DNA of 15,300 bases from Deltaproteobacteria bacterium (lineage in GTDB: Bacteria > Desulfobacterota > Desulfobacteria > Desulfobacterales > JAABPS01): contig JAFDFT010000015.1 of the NCBI GenBank assembly GCA_019309685.1, forward strand, positions 1 through 15,300, read 5' to 3'. Made by a program: the position numbers and the translations under genes. Shown here in pieces: positions 1 through 7,335 of this stretch. Within the stretch, counting starts at the first letter, position 1. Each line of letters begins with the position of its first letter. The notes beneath the pieces were generated by a model, which worked only from the letters and a program-made list of their open reading frames with translations, was not told the origin of the DNA and did no database searches.

Positions 1-196
1 TGGCATATGGAAAATCCGCATCTGCATTTCCAGTAAAAAGGGAATTGATCCTTACAGCAATGACAGCTGATGGTTTTTGACTTATTTTTTTTTAATCGGT
101 ACTTCGATTGTTTTTTGATTATACTCATTTGCTGTTTTACCATTTAGTATATTTCATTTTTCAACAATCCGGTTATCCGGAAAGCTCAAGCTATAA

Positions 197-218
197 GTAT
201 CTCTGAGAATAGAGATAC
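197..218. repeat. Perfect 8-bp inverted repeat (hairpin)
   Basis: GTATCTCT (197-204) and AGAGATAC (211-218) are exact reverse complements around a 6-nt loop. No poly-T tract follows on either strand, so it is not an obvious terminator. It lies just upstream of the larger palindromic repeat. Confidence 0.45.
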
Positions 219-267
219 ACAACGGTCATCATACATATGCAAAGCTGTTTTCATCCTTTTACACAAC

Positions 268-333
268 AGTCATCACCCGGCTTGACCGTGTGATCCAGGA
301 TTATGGATACCCCGGATGAACCGGGGTATGACG
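268..333. repeat. Composite interspersed palindromic repeat (REP-like)
   Basis: The segment is bounded by GTCAT (269-273) and its complement ATGAC (328-332). Inside are a hairpin 272-280/286-294 (one mismatch, 5-nt loop), a small TCCA/TGGA turn around 294-306, and a perfect 9-bp hairpin ATACCCCGG/CCGGGGTAT (307-315 and 321-329, 5-nt loop). This two-hairpin organisation, a CCGGCTTGACC-type core and GTCAT...ATGAC ends, is typical of short dispersed palindromic repeats in many proteobacterial intergenic regions. The copy number in this genome cannot be seen from one window. Confidence 0.6.
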
Positions 334-452
334 AAATAAGAAAGGATTAATCTATTGGCTTAAATATGTTTATTTGTCTTTCGTAGATAACCGTTTTCAA
401 CAATTATCTATCAATAATGTTGAGGCCTTGTTGTTTTGTAACTTAGATGATA

Positions 453-608
453 ATACCCTGATTGAGCGTAAAAAAAAATGGAAAAAGTGTTTAAAGGCTC
501 AATATCCGAAGCTTATTCATGCTGAGAGCCATGTGTATATATCTAATATAGGTGACATGAGGATATTGCTATTTTATTTCCATTTTTTTTTACGCTCAAT
601 CAGGGTAT
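453..608. mobile_element. MITE-like element with perfect 32-bp terminal inverted repeats
   Basis: Positions 453-484 and 577-608 are exact reverse complements over 32 bp, including a 9-A/9-T run, separated by 92 bp. The arms begin ATACCCTGATTGAGCG. Inside, 501-507 pairs with 561-567 and 517-521 with 556-560, so the transcript could fold into one long interrupted hairpin; 496-500 with 526-530 is an alternative. If the true ends are CCCTG (456) and CAGGG (605), the element is 150 bp flanked by TA on both sides, as expected for a nonautonomous element mobilised by a TA-targeting IS630/Tc1-type transposase. No transposase fits inside. The mobile nature is inferred from structure alone; a large transcriptional hairpin is the alternative. 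Confidence 0.55.
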
Positions 609-733
609 AGATTTTCCAGTATTCGTTCAAATTGATTAAAATTATATTTAAAAAAAGACAATGTGTCTACTGATAAATTCCGTTTAATTCAGCAAAGAAC
701 TGTTTGTGAAAACGCTTTGAAAGGGAGATGAGT

Positions 734-1312
734 ATGTCGGACAACATGGAAATGGGTATAACGAGGGAAGACGCTTTTAACCTTTTAAAGGAACATTTAA
801 AAAATGAAAAGCTGATCGCACATTGCCTTGCCACAGAAGCGATCATGCGTGCTTTGGCGCAAAAATTTGGAGAAGATGAATCTATTTGGGGTCTTGCCGG
901 TCTTTTGCATGATTTGGACTATGAGCTTACGGGAGAAGATTCATCGACTCATGGAGAAGAGACAGCTAAAGTGCTTATAGAAATAGGCGTGTCGCCAGTT
1001 ATTATAGACGTCATACGAAAGCATAATGCTGAGGGGCTGGGGCTTGAACGAACCACTGTTTTTGAGCACGCATTAACGTGCGCTGAAACGATTACGGGTT
1101 TAATTGTGGCCACGGCCCTGGTTTATCCGGATAAGAAGATCGCCAGTGTGAAACCCAAATCAATATTAAAGCGGATGAAGACCCCTCATTTCGCACGAGC
1201 AGTCAGCAGGGAAAGGATAGGAGAATGCGAGAAGGCCGGGATCGAATTAAACGAATTTGTAGACCTTAGTCTCCAGGCCATGTCAGAAATTTCAGAAGAA
1301 CTCGGGCTTTAA
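734..1312 (+). CDS. HD (HDIG)-domain protein, putative metal-dependent phosphohydrolase
   Basis: A 192-residue soluble protein whose centre is an HD domain: His30, the His-Asp pair at 59-60 in GLLHDLDYE, His73 in STHGEE and His97 in KHNAEG are the expected metal ligands. HD proteins of this size usually hydrolyse phosphomonoester or nucleotide substrates; the substrate here is unknown. Two ATG codons compete. The one at 728 directly abuts GGGAG (723-727), whereas the ATG at 734 sits 6 nt beyond it, the normal spacing, so I chose 734. Its stop is 14 bp before polA, same strand, suggesting co-transcription and perhaps a nucleotide-housekeeping role. No membrane segment or signal peptide is seen. 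Family assignment is firm; function is not. Confidence 0.88.
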   Translation: MSDNMEMGITREDAFNLLKEHLKNEKLIAHCLATEAIMRALAQKFGEDESIWGLAGLLHDLDYELTGEDSSTHGEETAKVLIEIGVSPVIIDVIRKHNAEGLGLERTTVFEHALTCAETITGLIVATALVYPDKKIASVKPKSILKRMKTPHFARAVSRERIGECEKAGIELNEFVDLSLQAMSEISEELGL

Positions 1313-1326
1313 AGGATCCGTGACGT

Positions 1327-4005
1327 ATGGAAGAAGACAAAAAAATATATCTTATTGATGGGTCAGCGTATATATACCGGGCATATCATGCCATTCGAGA
1401 GCTTTCCAATTCAAAGGGATTGCCAACGAACGCGGTTTTCGGATTTACGAAAATGCTTTTAAAGCTCATCGAAGAAAAATCGCCGAAGTATTTAGGGATG
1501 TTTTTTGACGCCAAAGGCCCGACGTTCAGGCATGAAATGTTTGAAGCGTATAAGGCAAACCGCCCTCCTATGCCGGATGATTTGTCGGTTCAAATTCCTT
1601 TTATTAAAGATGTTGTTCGAGGATTTAATCTTCATGTAATGGAATTGGAAGGTTTTGAGGCAGATGATCTTATCGGGACCTTCGCGCGGATTGCGGAAGC
1701 GAAGGGGTTTTCTGTTGTTATGGTGACGGGTGATAAGGATTTTATGCAGCTTGTCACTGATAAAACATCGATTTGGGACCCGATGAAAGATAAGATTATT
1801 GATGCGGATACAATCAAGAATACGTATAACCTTAAACCCAGTCAATTGATTGATGTGATGGGTCTTTCAGGAGATAAAGCCGACAATGTTCCGGGGGTCC
1901 CGGGTATTGGAGAAAAAACAGCTTTGGGCCTGATTCAAACATATGGCAATATTGATACTCTATATGAAAAGGTTGATGAGATATCAAAGAAAAAACAACG
2001 TGAAAACCTGATCCAGTTTAAGGACCAGGCAATGCTAAGCAAATCGCTGGTTACCATTGATACTGATTCTCCAATTTCTTTTAATGTTGAAGACTTTACG
2101 CTTAAACAGCCTGATCAGGATAGACTCTTCCAATTATTTAAAGAACTGGAGTTCAGGCAGCTGCTTGAAACATTTTCAACTGCGGATGATTTGAGCAATA
2201 AAACCTATACAGGTGTTTTTGATACAGAGGACTTGTCAACATTGGTAAATCGTCTGGAATCCTCAGAGGTGTTTGCCATTGATACAGAAACAACATCAAA
2301 AAATCCCATGGAAGCAAAGCTTGTTGGATTATCATTTTCAATAAACCCGGATGAGGCATACTATATCCCATGTGGTCATAACTATTTGGGTGCGCCTAAA
2401 CAGCTTGAGCTTGATTATACACTGGACACGTTAAAGCCTGTTCTTGAGAATCCGAAAATAAAAAAGATCGGGCAAAACATAAAATATGACTGGATAGTTC
2501 TTAAGCGTCATGGCGTGCACCTATCAGGTGTGGCGTTTGATACGATGCTTGAGTCGTATCTGATAAATCCTTCAAAACGGACTCATAGCTTGGATCAAAT
2601 TGCAATTAATTTATTAGGGCACAAGATGATTTCATATGAGGATGTTGCCGGTAAAGGGAAAAAAGCAATAGAGTTTTCAAAAGTTCCCATTGATAAGGCT
2701 GTCCCTTATGCGTGTGAAGACGCGGATATTACCCTCATTGCACACAAACACCTTGAACCGATGATTAAAAAAGAAGGGTTGTCGAAGCTGTTGGAAACCG
2801 TGGAAATGCCACTTGTTCCTGTTTTGATGGATATGGAGATGAGGGGAATTGTTGTTGATAAAGATCGGTTAAGGGAAAATTCAGCGTCTTTTGGGAATCA
2901 GTTAGAACAGCTTGAAAAAGAGATATACTCACTTGCCGGTGAAGAATTTAATATAAACTCATCTCAACAGCTTGGCAGGATACTCTTTGACAAATTGGAG
3001 TTGCCGGTCCAAAAGAAGACCAAAAAAAAGACCGGTTATTCCACGGATGTTGAGGTTTTGAAAAATCTTCAGGACTACCATGAATTGCCAAAAAATCTCT
3101 TAAGGTACCGGACGTTGGCTAAGCTCAAGTCTACTTATACGGATTCATTGCTTGAGCTTGTGAATGAGGAAACGGGGCGGGTTCACACCTCTTTCAATCA
3201 GACAGTGACGGCAACTGGGCGCTTGAGCAGCTCAGGTCCAAACCTTCAAAATATTCCTATCCGTACTGAGGAAAGCAGGGAAATAAGAAAGGCGTTTGTA
3301 CCTCAAAAAGGATGGCGCCTCGTTTCAGTAGATTACTCACAGATAGAACTTCGGATTTTTGCTCATTACTCAGAAGATAAAACTCTGTTAAAGGCTTTCA
3401 TGGAGGACGAAGATATTCATACAAGAACCGCCATCGATGTTTTTGAAAGTGACCCATCGCTTGTGAGCACTGAGCTTAGAGATAGAGCAAAGACTATAAA
3501 TTTTGGTATCATTTATGGGATGAGCGCCTTTGGTCTCTCAAAAGCTTTGGGTATCAGCCGGCAAATGGCTCAAACGTTCATTGATCATTATTTTGAGAGA
3601 TATTCCGGTGTAAAACGCTTTATTGAAAAGACAATTGAAGAAGCAAAAAAAGAGAAAAAAGTAACAACGCTTCTGGGCAGAATTCGTCAGCTGCCGGATA
3701 TTGATAGCTCCAATAAAAATGTTCGGGAGTTCGCGGAGCGTACCGCGGTTAATACGCCTATTCAAGGCACAGCGGCGGATCTTATTAAAGTGGCTATGAT
3801 TAAGATCGATAACGAATTTAAGAAGAAAAAATTGAAATCAGCCATGCTCCTTTCGGTTCATGATGAGATTGTTTTTGAAGTTCCGCCGGATGAGCTTGAT
3901 ATGGTATGTGATCTGGTAAAAGAGATCATGGAGAATGTGTGGAAGCTCAACGTTCCCCTTAAGGTAAATGTGGGGGTTGGGGAGAATTGGGCGGAAGCTC
4001 ATTAG
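1327..4005 (+). CDS. polA: DNA polymerase I
   Basis: An 892-residue, full-length family A polymerase that fills Okazaki and repair gaps. Residues 1 to about 290 form the 5'-3' exonuclease (YLIDGSAYIYRAYHA, EADDLIGT, VTGDKDFMQL, GDKADNVPGVPGIGEKTA). Residues 310-490 form a 3'-5' exonuclease with all DEDD-type residues visible: Asp319 and Glu321 in DTET, Asn384 and Asp388 in GQNIKYD, Tyr461 and Asp465. Proofreading should therefore be active, unlike in Taq or Bacillus Pol I. Residues 520-892 are the polymerase: motif A DYSQIELRIFAHY (Asp669), motif B RDRAKTINFGIIYG (Lys722, Phe726, Tyr730) and motif C SVHDEIVFE (His845, Asp846). Phe726 lies at the position that excludes dideoxynucleotides in E. 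coli. AAAGGA (1311-1316) is a suitable ribosome-binding site 10 nt upstream. Confidence 0.98.
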   Translation: MEEDKKIYLIDGSAYIYRAYHAIRELSNSKGLPTNAVFGFTKMLLKLIEEKSPKYLGMFFDAKGPTFRHEMFEAYKANRPPMPDDLSVQIPFIKDVVRGFNLHVMELEGFEADDLIGTFARIAEAKGFSVVMVTGDKDFMQLVTDKTSIWDPMKDKIIDADTIKNTYNLKPSQLIDVMGLSGDKADNVPGVPGIGEKTALGLIQTYGNIDTLYEKVDEISKKKQRENLIQFKDQAMLSKSLVTIDTDSPISFNVEDFTLKQPDQDRLFQLFKELEFRQLLETFSTADDLSNKTYTGVFDTEDLSTLVNRLESSEVFAIDTETTSKNPMEAKLVGLSFSINPDEAYYIPCGHNYLGAPKQLELDYTLDTLKPVLENPKIKKIGQNIKYDWIVLKRHGVHLSGVAFDTMLESYLINPSKRTHSLDQIAINLLGHKMISYEDVAGKGKKAIEFSKVPIDKAVPYACEDADITLIAHKHLEPMIKKEGLSKLLETVEMPLVPVLMDMEMRGIVVDKDRLRENSASFGNQLEQLEKEIYSLAGEEFNINSSQQLGRILFDKLELPVQKKTKKKTGYSTDVEVLKNLQDYHELPKNLLRYRTLAKLKSTYTDSLLELVNEETGRVHTSFNQTVTATGRLSSSGPNLQNIPIRTEESREIRKAFVPQKGWRLVSVDYSQIELRIFAHYSEDKTLLKAFMEDEDIHTRTAIDVFESDPSLVSTELRDRAKTINFGIIYGMSAFGLSKALGISRQMAQTFIDHYFERYSGVKRFIEKTIEEAKKEKKVTTLLGRIRQLPDIDSSNKNVREFAERTAVNTPIQGTAADLIKVAMIKIDNEFKKKKLKSAMLLSVHDEIVFEVPPDELDMVCDLVKEIMENVWKLNVPLKVNVGVGENWAEAH

Positions 4006-4045
4006 GGTTATCATTCCAAAAGCCCCAAAAAGCATCCTTTCCCTT

Positions 4046-4795
4046 TTATTGTATTTTCCGCTTTGAATTATTTTTTACTTTTATCATTTCCGTGAACATT
4101 TTATTCGCTCTATCTGCATATTCTTTAATGGCCATTACCGGCATTGAAGCAGCTTTTTGAACTTCTTCACTGATTGTGCCCTTTGATACAGCATCATATC
4201 CGCCCTGACGGAATGCTTCAAAGATGGCATTAGCCTTCTCAGGTTCTTCTTCCTGTATCATTCCCACAGCTCCTCCCATGGGCCTTACAATTGCTCCCAT
4301 CCATTCAAAGGTCGCGAGATTGTTTGCAATTGCCTTTGCATGATGTATCATAGGGCCAAAATTATCAAGCTCACCAAATCCGCATGTTGAAAGCAGCAGT
4401 AGTTTACGTTTTTTTAATTCTTTTCCTCCGCTGGGATGCCTTGAATGCCCATCCCGGCTTTCAATAAATGGCGATCCTCCTGCAATAAGTCTGTCCAGCA
4501 TTGTCTTGGTCTGGGCTGTTAACCCATCAATGTAAATCGGTGATGCAAGCACAACTATATCAGCCTTCCTGATCTTTGTACGTATCTCAGGCATATCGTC
4601 ATTATGGATACATTTACCTGGATGAACAAACCAGCAGTTGAAACATCCGGAACAGTATTTAATATTCTGTTTTGCCAGGTAGACAGTCTCTGTTTCAGCC
4701 CCGGCTTCTTTTGCGCCTTTCATGAAATGCTGTAGAAAGATATCTGTTTGTCCTTTTTTCATTCTCGGACTTCCATTAAATGCTAAGATATTCAT
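4046..4795 (-). CDS. Flavodoxin-fold NADPH-dependent FMN reductase / iron-sulfur flavoprotein-like
   Basis: A 249-residue soluble protein of the NADPH-dependent FMN reductase family. It opens with MNILAFNGSPR, where GSPR at 8-11 is the FMN phosphate loop, and carries the family signature SPIYIDGLTAQTKTMLDR at 85-102. Between them is a compact cysteine cluster Cys48-x2-Cys51-x2-Cys54-x7-Cys62 followed by NDDM. This matches the spacing style of iron-sulfur flavoproteins (Isf), which bind a 4Fe-4S cluster next to FMN and shuttle electrons in anaerobes; cluster binding here is inference. GGAGAGG lies 4 nt before the ATG. The gene converges on polA with only 40 bp between stops and is preceded by its own probable promoter, so it is likely monocistronic. 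The C-terminus is lysine-rich. Confidence 0.88.
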   Translation of the reverse strand: MNILAFNGSPRMKKGQTDIFLQHFMKGAKEAGAETETVYLAKQNIKYCSGCFNCWFVHPGKCIHNDDMPEIRTKIRKADIVVLASPIYIDGLTAQTKTMLDRLIAGGSPFIESRDGHSRHPSGGKELKKRKLLLLSTCGFGELDNFGPMIHHAKAIANNLATFEWMGAIVRPMGGAVGMIQEEEPEKANAIFEAFRQGGYDAVSKGTISEEVQKAASMPVMAIKEYADRANKMFTEMIKVKNNSKRKIQ

Positions 4796-4814
4796 AGTAC
4801 CTCTCCATATTTTA

Positions 4815-4834
4815 TTTTCTTAGTGATAAGAAAA
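4815..4834 (-). promoter_or_regulatory. Perfect palindrome in the leader of the flavoprotein gene (possible operator)
   Basis: TTTTCTTA (4815-4822) and TAAGAAAA (4827-4834) are exact reverse complements around GTGA. The palindrome lies between the candidate -10 box (4869-4874) and the ribosome-binding site, about 20 nt upstream of the start codon, a position suited to repressor binding or to an mRNA hairpin. The AT-rich stem makes a DNA-binding role slightly more likely. No protein can be assigned. Confidence 0.35.
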
Positions 4835-4868
4835 CCCTTTTTGAGCTAGGAATAAGGGAAAATTTAAA

Positions 4869-4874
4869 ATTATA
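4869..4874 (-). promoter_or_regulatory. Candidate -10 box for the flavoprotein gene
   Basis: A perfect TATAAT on the minus strand, about 75 nt upstream of the start codon at 4795. The -35 at 17-nt spacing reads TTAGGA, only a partial match, so the promoter would be weak or need an activator. Confidence 0.35.
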
Positions 4875-4893
4875 TGCCGTAGCAGAAAGAATC

Positions 4894-5265
4894 CTAATAT
4901 GCATCAAGACTGGATATCAAGCAGCAACCATAATGCGACAACTGAAGACTTGGATTCAGATAGCCGATACCGATTGTATAGTCAAGAATGTCTTTATTCC
5001 AAAGCTGCTGAAATGTTGGAATAGCTCGATTGTCGGAGAGTAGTTTTTTAAAAATAGACATCTGGAGGTTAATCTGAGACCTTGATGTAATCATCCGTGC
5101 TTGGACACGACTGCTTGTTATATGCAGAAACACACTTACGGGTAGAATATAGGCAGATCGGCCAAAGAACAGCTATTCACCAAGTCACCTTTGCGCTGTT
5201 CCCGCTTATTCGAAAATGCTAAGTAATTCTTGACTTCTGTTTTTATAAATAATTCGTTTTTTCAT
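4894..5265 (-). pseudogene. Decayed reading frame, possibly an insertion-sequence (IS110-type?) remnant
   Basis: On the minus strand an ATG at 5265, with AAGGT 8 nt upstream, begins MKKRIIYKNRSQELLSIFE and then meets TAA at 5208-5206. The same frame continues past two further stops (TGA, TAG) and is then open from about 5160 down to a TAG at 4894, with a stretch around LSDNRAIPTFQQLW. A good start with a ribosome-binding site followed by several stops in one frame suggests a dead gene rather than a real small one. The opening residues remind me of N-termini of some IS110-family transposases, but this is recollection, not an alignment, and no catalytic motif survives. It could equally be random sequence. 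Confidence 0.25.
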
Positions 5266-5278
5266 GGTCTGCTACCTT

Positions 5279-5327
5279 GGTTATGGCTCTGAGCCGTTTT
5301 GACCTTCATTGGTCTCACAGCTTAACC
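5279..5327 (-). other. Nested inverted repeats able to form a branched RNA structure
   Basis: GGTTA (5279-5283 on plus) pairs with TAACC (5323-5327). This outer stem encloses GGCTC/GAGCC (5285-5289 with 5291-5295, trimming to a 4-bp stem and 3-nt loop) and GACC/GGTC (5301-5304 with 5311-5314). Transcribed on the minus strand, it would form a two-armed junction ending about 14 nt before the decayed ATG at 5265. Each stem is short, so the fold needs calculation. Confidence 0.25.
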
Positions 5328-5493
5328 CACATTGCAAGGGGCAGGCCGCTTAACTTTCAAACATTATGTCTATGAACCTTCAATTTTAAACGCACTTACG
5401 AAGTTTCAATTGTTTTGGGATATGCTATTACTTGGTTAAACTTCCTACCTGATGTAACATAATGAAATATAACCTGGTAAATAAAAACACTTA

Positions 5494-6354
5494 TCAGACA
5501 GCTGGCAAACTATACTTCTTTAAGTCTAACGGATTTCGCAGATATATACATATCCACACAATAGTCAGCATCATGCAAATAACTCCCAAATACCACTCGT
5601 TTTGAAAATCTTCTAATGCGTATTGATAATTGGGGCCGTGGGCAACCCTATAACCGACCTCTACCAGCCACACAAAAAAATTATTTAACGTATGACAAAG
5701 AATGGGAACCAGCAGGGAATGTGTTTTTAAATACAAAACGCACATCCCTGCACCAAATACGATGGCGCTAATGGGCTCCGGGTGAACGATGCCAAATAAG
5801 ACAGATGAGAAAATAATTGCTTTTGTGACATTCCATTTTTGTGCCCATCTGTGAAGCAGTATTCCACGAAACGCTATTTCTTCAAAAACAGGCGCAATCA
5901 ACACGATGGATAAAAAACTGAGCGTGTTTGCGATAATTGGATAAGATTGTCCATCTGAGAAGATGGTTTCATAAGCCTGTATATACCAAATTTCAACGAA
6001 TCCAGGGAAAATATAGGATAACGGATAAAATATAATATAAGCGGTTGTGGTGGAGAATAAAAACAAAAATAATGTTAGTTTTAATCCTGGTATGAGTTCT
6101 TTTGATGTGACACGACTTTTAAAAAAGATCTTCCAGTCTAATTTGCTGTAAAAAGCTAAGATGAATATTGTGATGATAAATAGTATATGGAAATAGTAAG
6201 AATAAAAAATCTGCAGCCAGTACATCGGCCATTTTTGTAAAAGTGTCTCAAAAATACCTAAAAAACTAAGAAAGTAGGAAAAAGGGAATATCCAAATAAT
6301 TGCAAGGTATCTGCCTTTGATTATGGAGAAAGGACTATGTGGAATATCCGGCAT
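5494..6354 (-). CDS. CPBP-family intramembrane metalloprotease (Abi/Rce1-like)
   Basis: A 286-residue polytopic membrane protein with about eight hydrophobic segments. All three CPBP motifs are present: FEEIAFRG (Glu158, Glu159, Arg163), FGIVH (His191) and HTLNN (His221, Asn225), the set expected for the buried glutamate/histidine active site of CAAX-protease and bacteriocin-processing homologues. Substrates of bacterial CPBP proteins are mostly unknown. It starts 27 nt after the acyltransferase stop on the same strand, so it is probably the last gene of the LPS unit, though no strong ribosome-binding site precedes its ATG and a small palindrome (6361-6372) sits in the gap. Its job may be in envelope protein processing; that is inference from position. 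Confidence 0.9.
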   Translation of the reverse strand: MPDIPHSPFSIIKGRYLAIIWIFPFSYFLSFLGIFETLLQKWPMYWLQIFYSYYFHILFIITIFILAFYSKLDWKIFFKSRVTSKELIPGLKLTLFLFLFSTTTAYIIFYPLSYIFPGFVEIWYIQAYETIFSDGQSYPIIANTLSFLSIVLIAPVFEEIAFRGILLHRWAQKWNVTKAIIFSSVLFGIVHPEPISAIVFGAGMCVLYLKTHSLLVPILCHTLNNFFVWLVEVGYRVAHGPNYQYALEDFQNEWYLGVICMMLTIVWICIYLRNPLDLKKYSLPAV

Positions 6355-6381
6355 TGGCCGCTAATTTATTAGTACGAATCG

Positions 6382-7335
6382 TTAGTTTAGGGTTGCCGAT
6401 GGCTGCTTCTTCCAACGCTCATGCATCCATATCCATTGTTCCGGATATTGTCGGATGACTTTTTCGTATATATCTGAGAGTTTTTGTGTGTTTGCGATGA
6501 GGTCATCTTTTTCACACCCTGTATTTACCAGATCAATTTCTTTCTCAAAAGAGACGCAATAAGTGAGATCGTCACACAAACGAATAAATACAGGTACGAT
6601 CGGAGAGCTGTATTTTTGTGAGAGAATGACAGGGCCTGTTGCTGTATGGGCGGGTTTATTAAAAAAGTTTACAAACACACCTTCCACTTTTGTATCCAAA
6701 TCGACCAGTAAGGCGAGGGCGGAATTATTTTTCAAACTTCTGATGATTTCTCGAGTACCAGTACTGCGCGCGATATTTTTATATCCCGCCCGATTTCGTC
6801 CGTTAACAAGGATTTCATCCAGCCTGGGGTCATACAGAGGAGTCCCTACTACTTTAAACGGGACTCCTTTTTGGGCCAGCCACGCGCCCCCGATTTCCCA
6901 GTTGCCGAAGTGCCCGGTAAGGACAATGACTCCTTTGCCTTTTGACAGAGCGTTTTCAAGATGATGAAATCCTTCAGAAAAGACAAGTCGGTCTAATATG
7001 TCTTTTTTTATATAAATAGGTAGACGGATCATATCCACAGCAGCGATACCAAAATGGATAAACACTTTTCTGGCGATTCCCTTAATTTCTTTTAAGGACT
7101 TTTCATCACCTAAAGCCATGCTCAGGTGACGGATTGTTTTTTTTCTTTCACCAGCAACCAAAACATAGGCAATGTTTCCGGAAAACTGCATTAGACGAAT
7201 GGCCGATGTTCGGTTTAGTTTTCTTATAAGTGCAAAAAAAAGTAATAAAGAGATATAAATTATCCAGTTCTTAATTCCTTTCCGGGTGCGCTTGATCTTT
7301 TTTTTGATTTTTCTTTTGAACGGTTTTTTCGGCAT
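6382..7335 (-). CDS. lpxL: Lipid A biosynthesis lauroyl/myristoyl acyltransferase (LpxL/HtrB family)
   Basis: A 317-residue protein of the LpxL/LpxM family, which adds secondary acyl chains to Kdo-lipid A at the inner membrane. The N-terminus is strongly basic (residues 1-20, mainly Lys/Arg) followed by a hydrophobic segment at about 24-37, as expected for a membrane-anchored enzyme. The catalytic HX4E motif is HFGNWE (His142, Glu147), preceded by GVIVLTG. The C-terminus carries the family signature QYPEQWIWMHERWK (296-309). Its ATG overlaps the stop of the upstream heptosyltransferase (TAATG), implying translational coupling. LpxL versus LpxM versus another acyl specificity cannot be told from sequence alone. 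Confidence 0.92.
   Translation of the reverse strand: MPKKPFKRKIKKKIKRTRKGIKNWIIYISLLLFFALIRKLNRTSAIRLMQFSGNIAYVLVAGERKKTIRHLSMALGDEKSLKEIKGIARKVFIHFGIAAVDMIRLPIYIKKDILDRLVFSEGFHHLENALSKGKGVIVLTGHFGNWEIGGAWLAQKGVPFKVVGTPLYDPRLDEILVNGRNRAGYKNIARSTGTREIIRSLKNNSALALLVDLDTKVEGVFVNFFNKPAHTATGPVILSQKYSSPIVPVFIRLCDDLTYCVSFEKEIDLVNTGCEKDDLIANTQKLSDIYEKVIRQYPEQWIWMHERWKKQPSATLN

Larger units (their letters stand above)
1..733. other. Intergenic region upstream of the HD-domain gene; no convincing gene
   Basis: I find no convincing protein gene here. Positions 3-80 are open on the plus strand to a TGA at 78-80 and could be the last 25 codons of a gene lying outside the window, but the piece is too short to support. 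A TTG-started frame at 374-610 lies largely inside the inverted-repeat element and is not believable. Structures present are a perfect 8-bp hairpin (197-204 with 211-218), a composite palindromic repeat (268-333), the MITE-like element (453-608) and a 5-bp hairpin (656-660 with 664-668) next to a run of A. I see no convincing -35/-10 pair for the downstream operon. Confidence 0.6.
4796..5493. other. Gene-poor region between the flavoprotein gene and the CPBP protease gene
   Basis: This 698-bp stretch holds, from left to right: the promoter and palindrome of the flavoprotein gene (4815-4874), a decayed minus-strand frame (4894-5265), a nested set of inverted repeats just upstream of that frame (5279-5327), and about 165 bp of AT-rich sequence downstream of the CPBP gene without a clear terminator or gene. 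Plus-strand reading 4900-5022 is open for about 40 codons but has neither a ribosome-binding site nor a recognisable motif. Confidence 0.5.

Noticed and set aside
3..80. Open plus-strand frame ending in TGA that could be the tail of an upstream gene
   Set aside because: Only 25 codons are visible, and another frame at 2-70 is equally open; nothing recognisable supports either.
217..276. Direct repeat ACACAAC(G/A)GTCATCA at 217-231 and 261-275 as a possible operator pair or CRISPR-like unit
   Set aside because: Only two copies, and the second overlaps the border of the palindromic repeat; likely chance or a fragment of that repeat family.
374..610. 78-codon plus-strand frame starting with TTG
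   Set aside because: No ribosome-binding site, a start on TTG, and most of it is the inverted-repeat element, including two homopolymer runs read as Lys and Phe.
6563..6964. 133-codon plus-strand frame within the acyltransferase gene
   Set aside because: The minus strand carries the complete LpxL family signature here; the plus-strand product has no recognisable motif.
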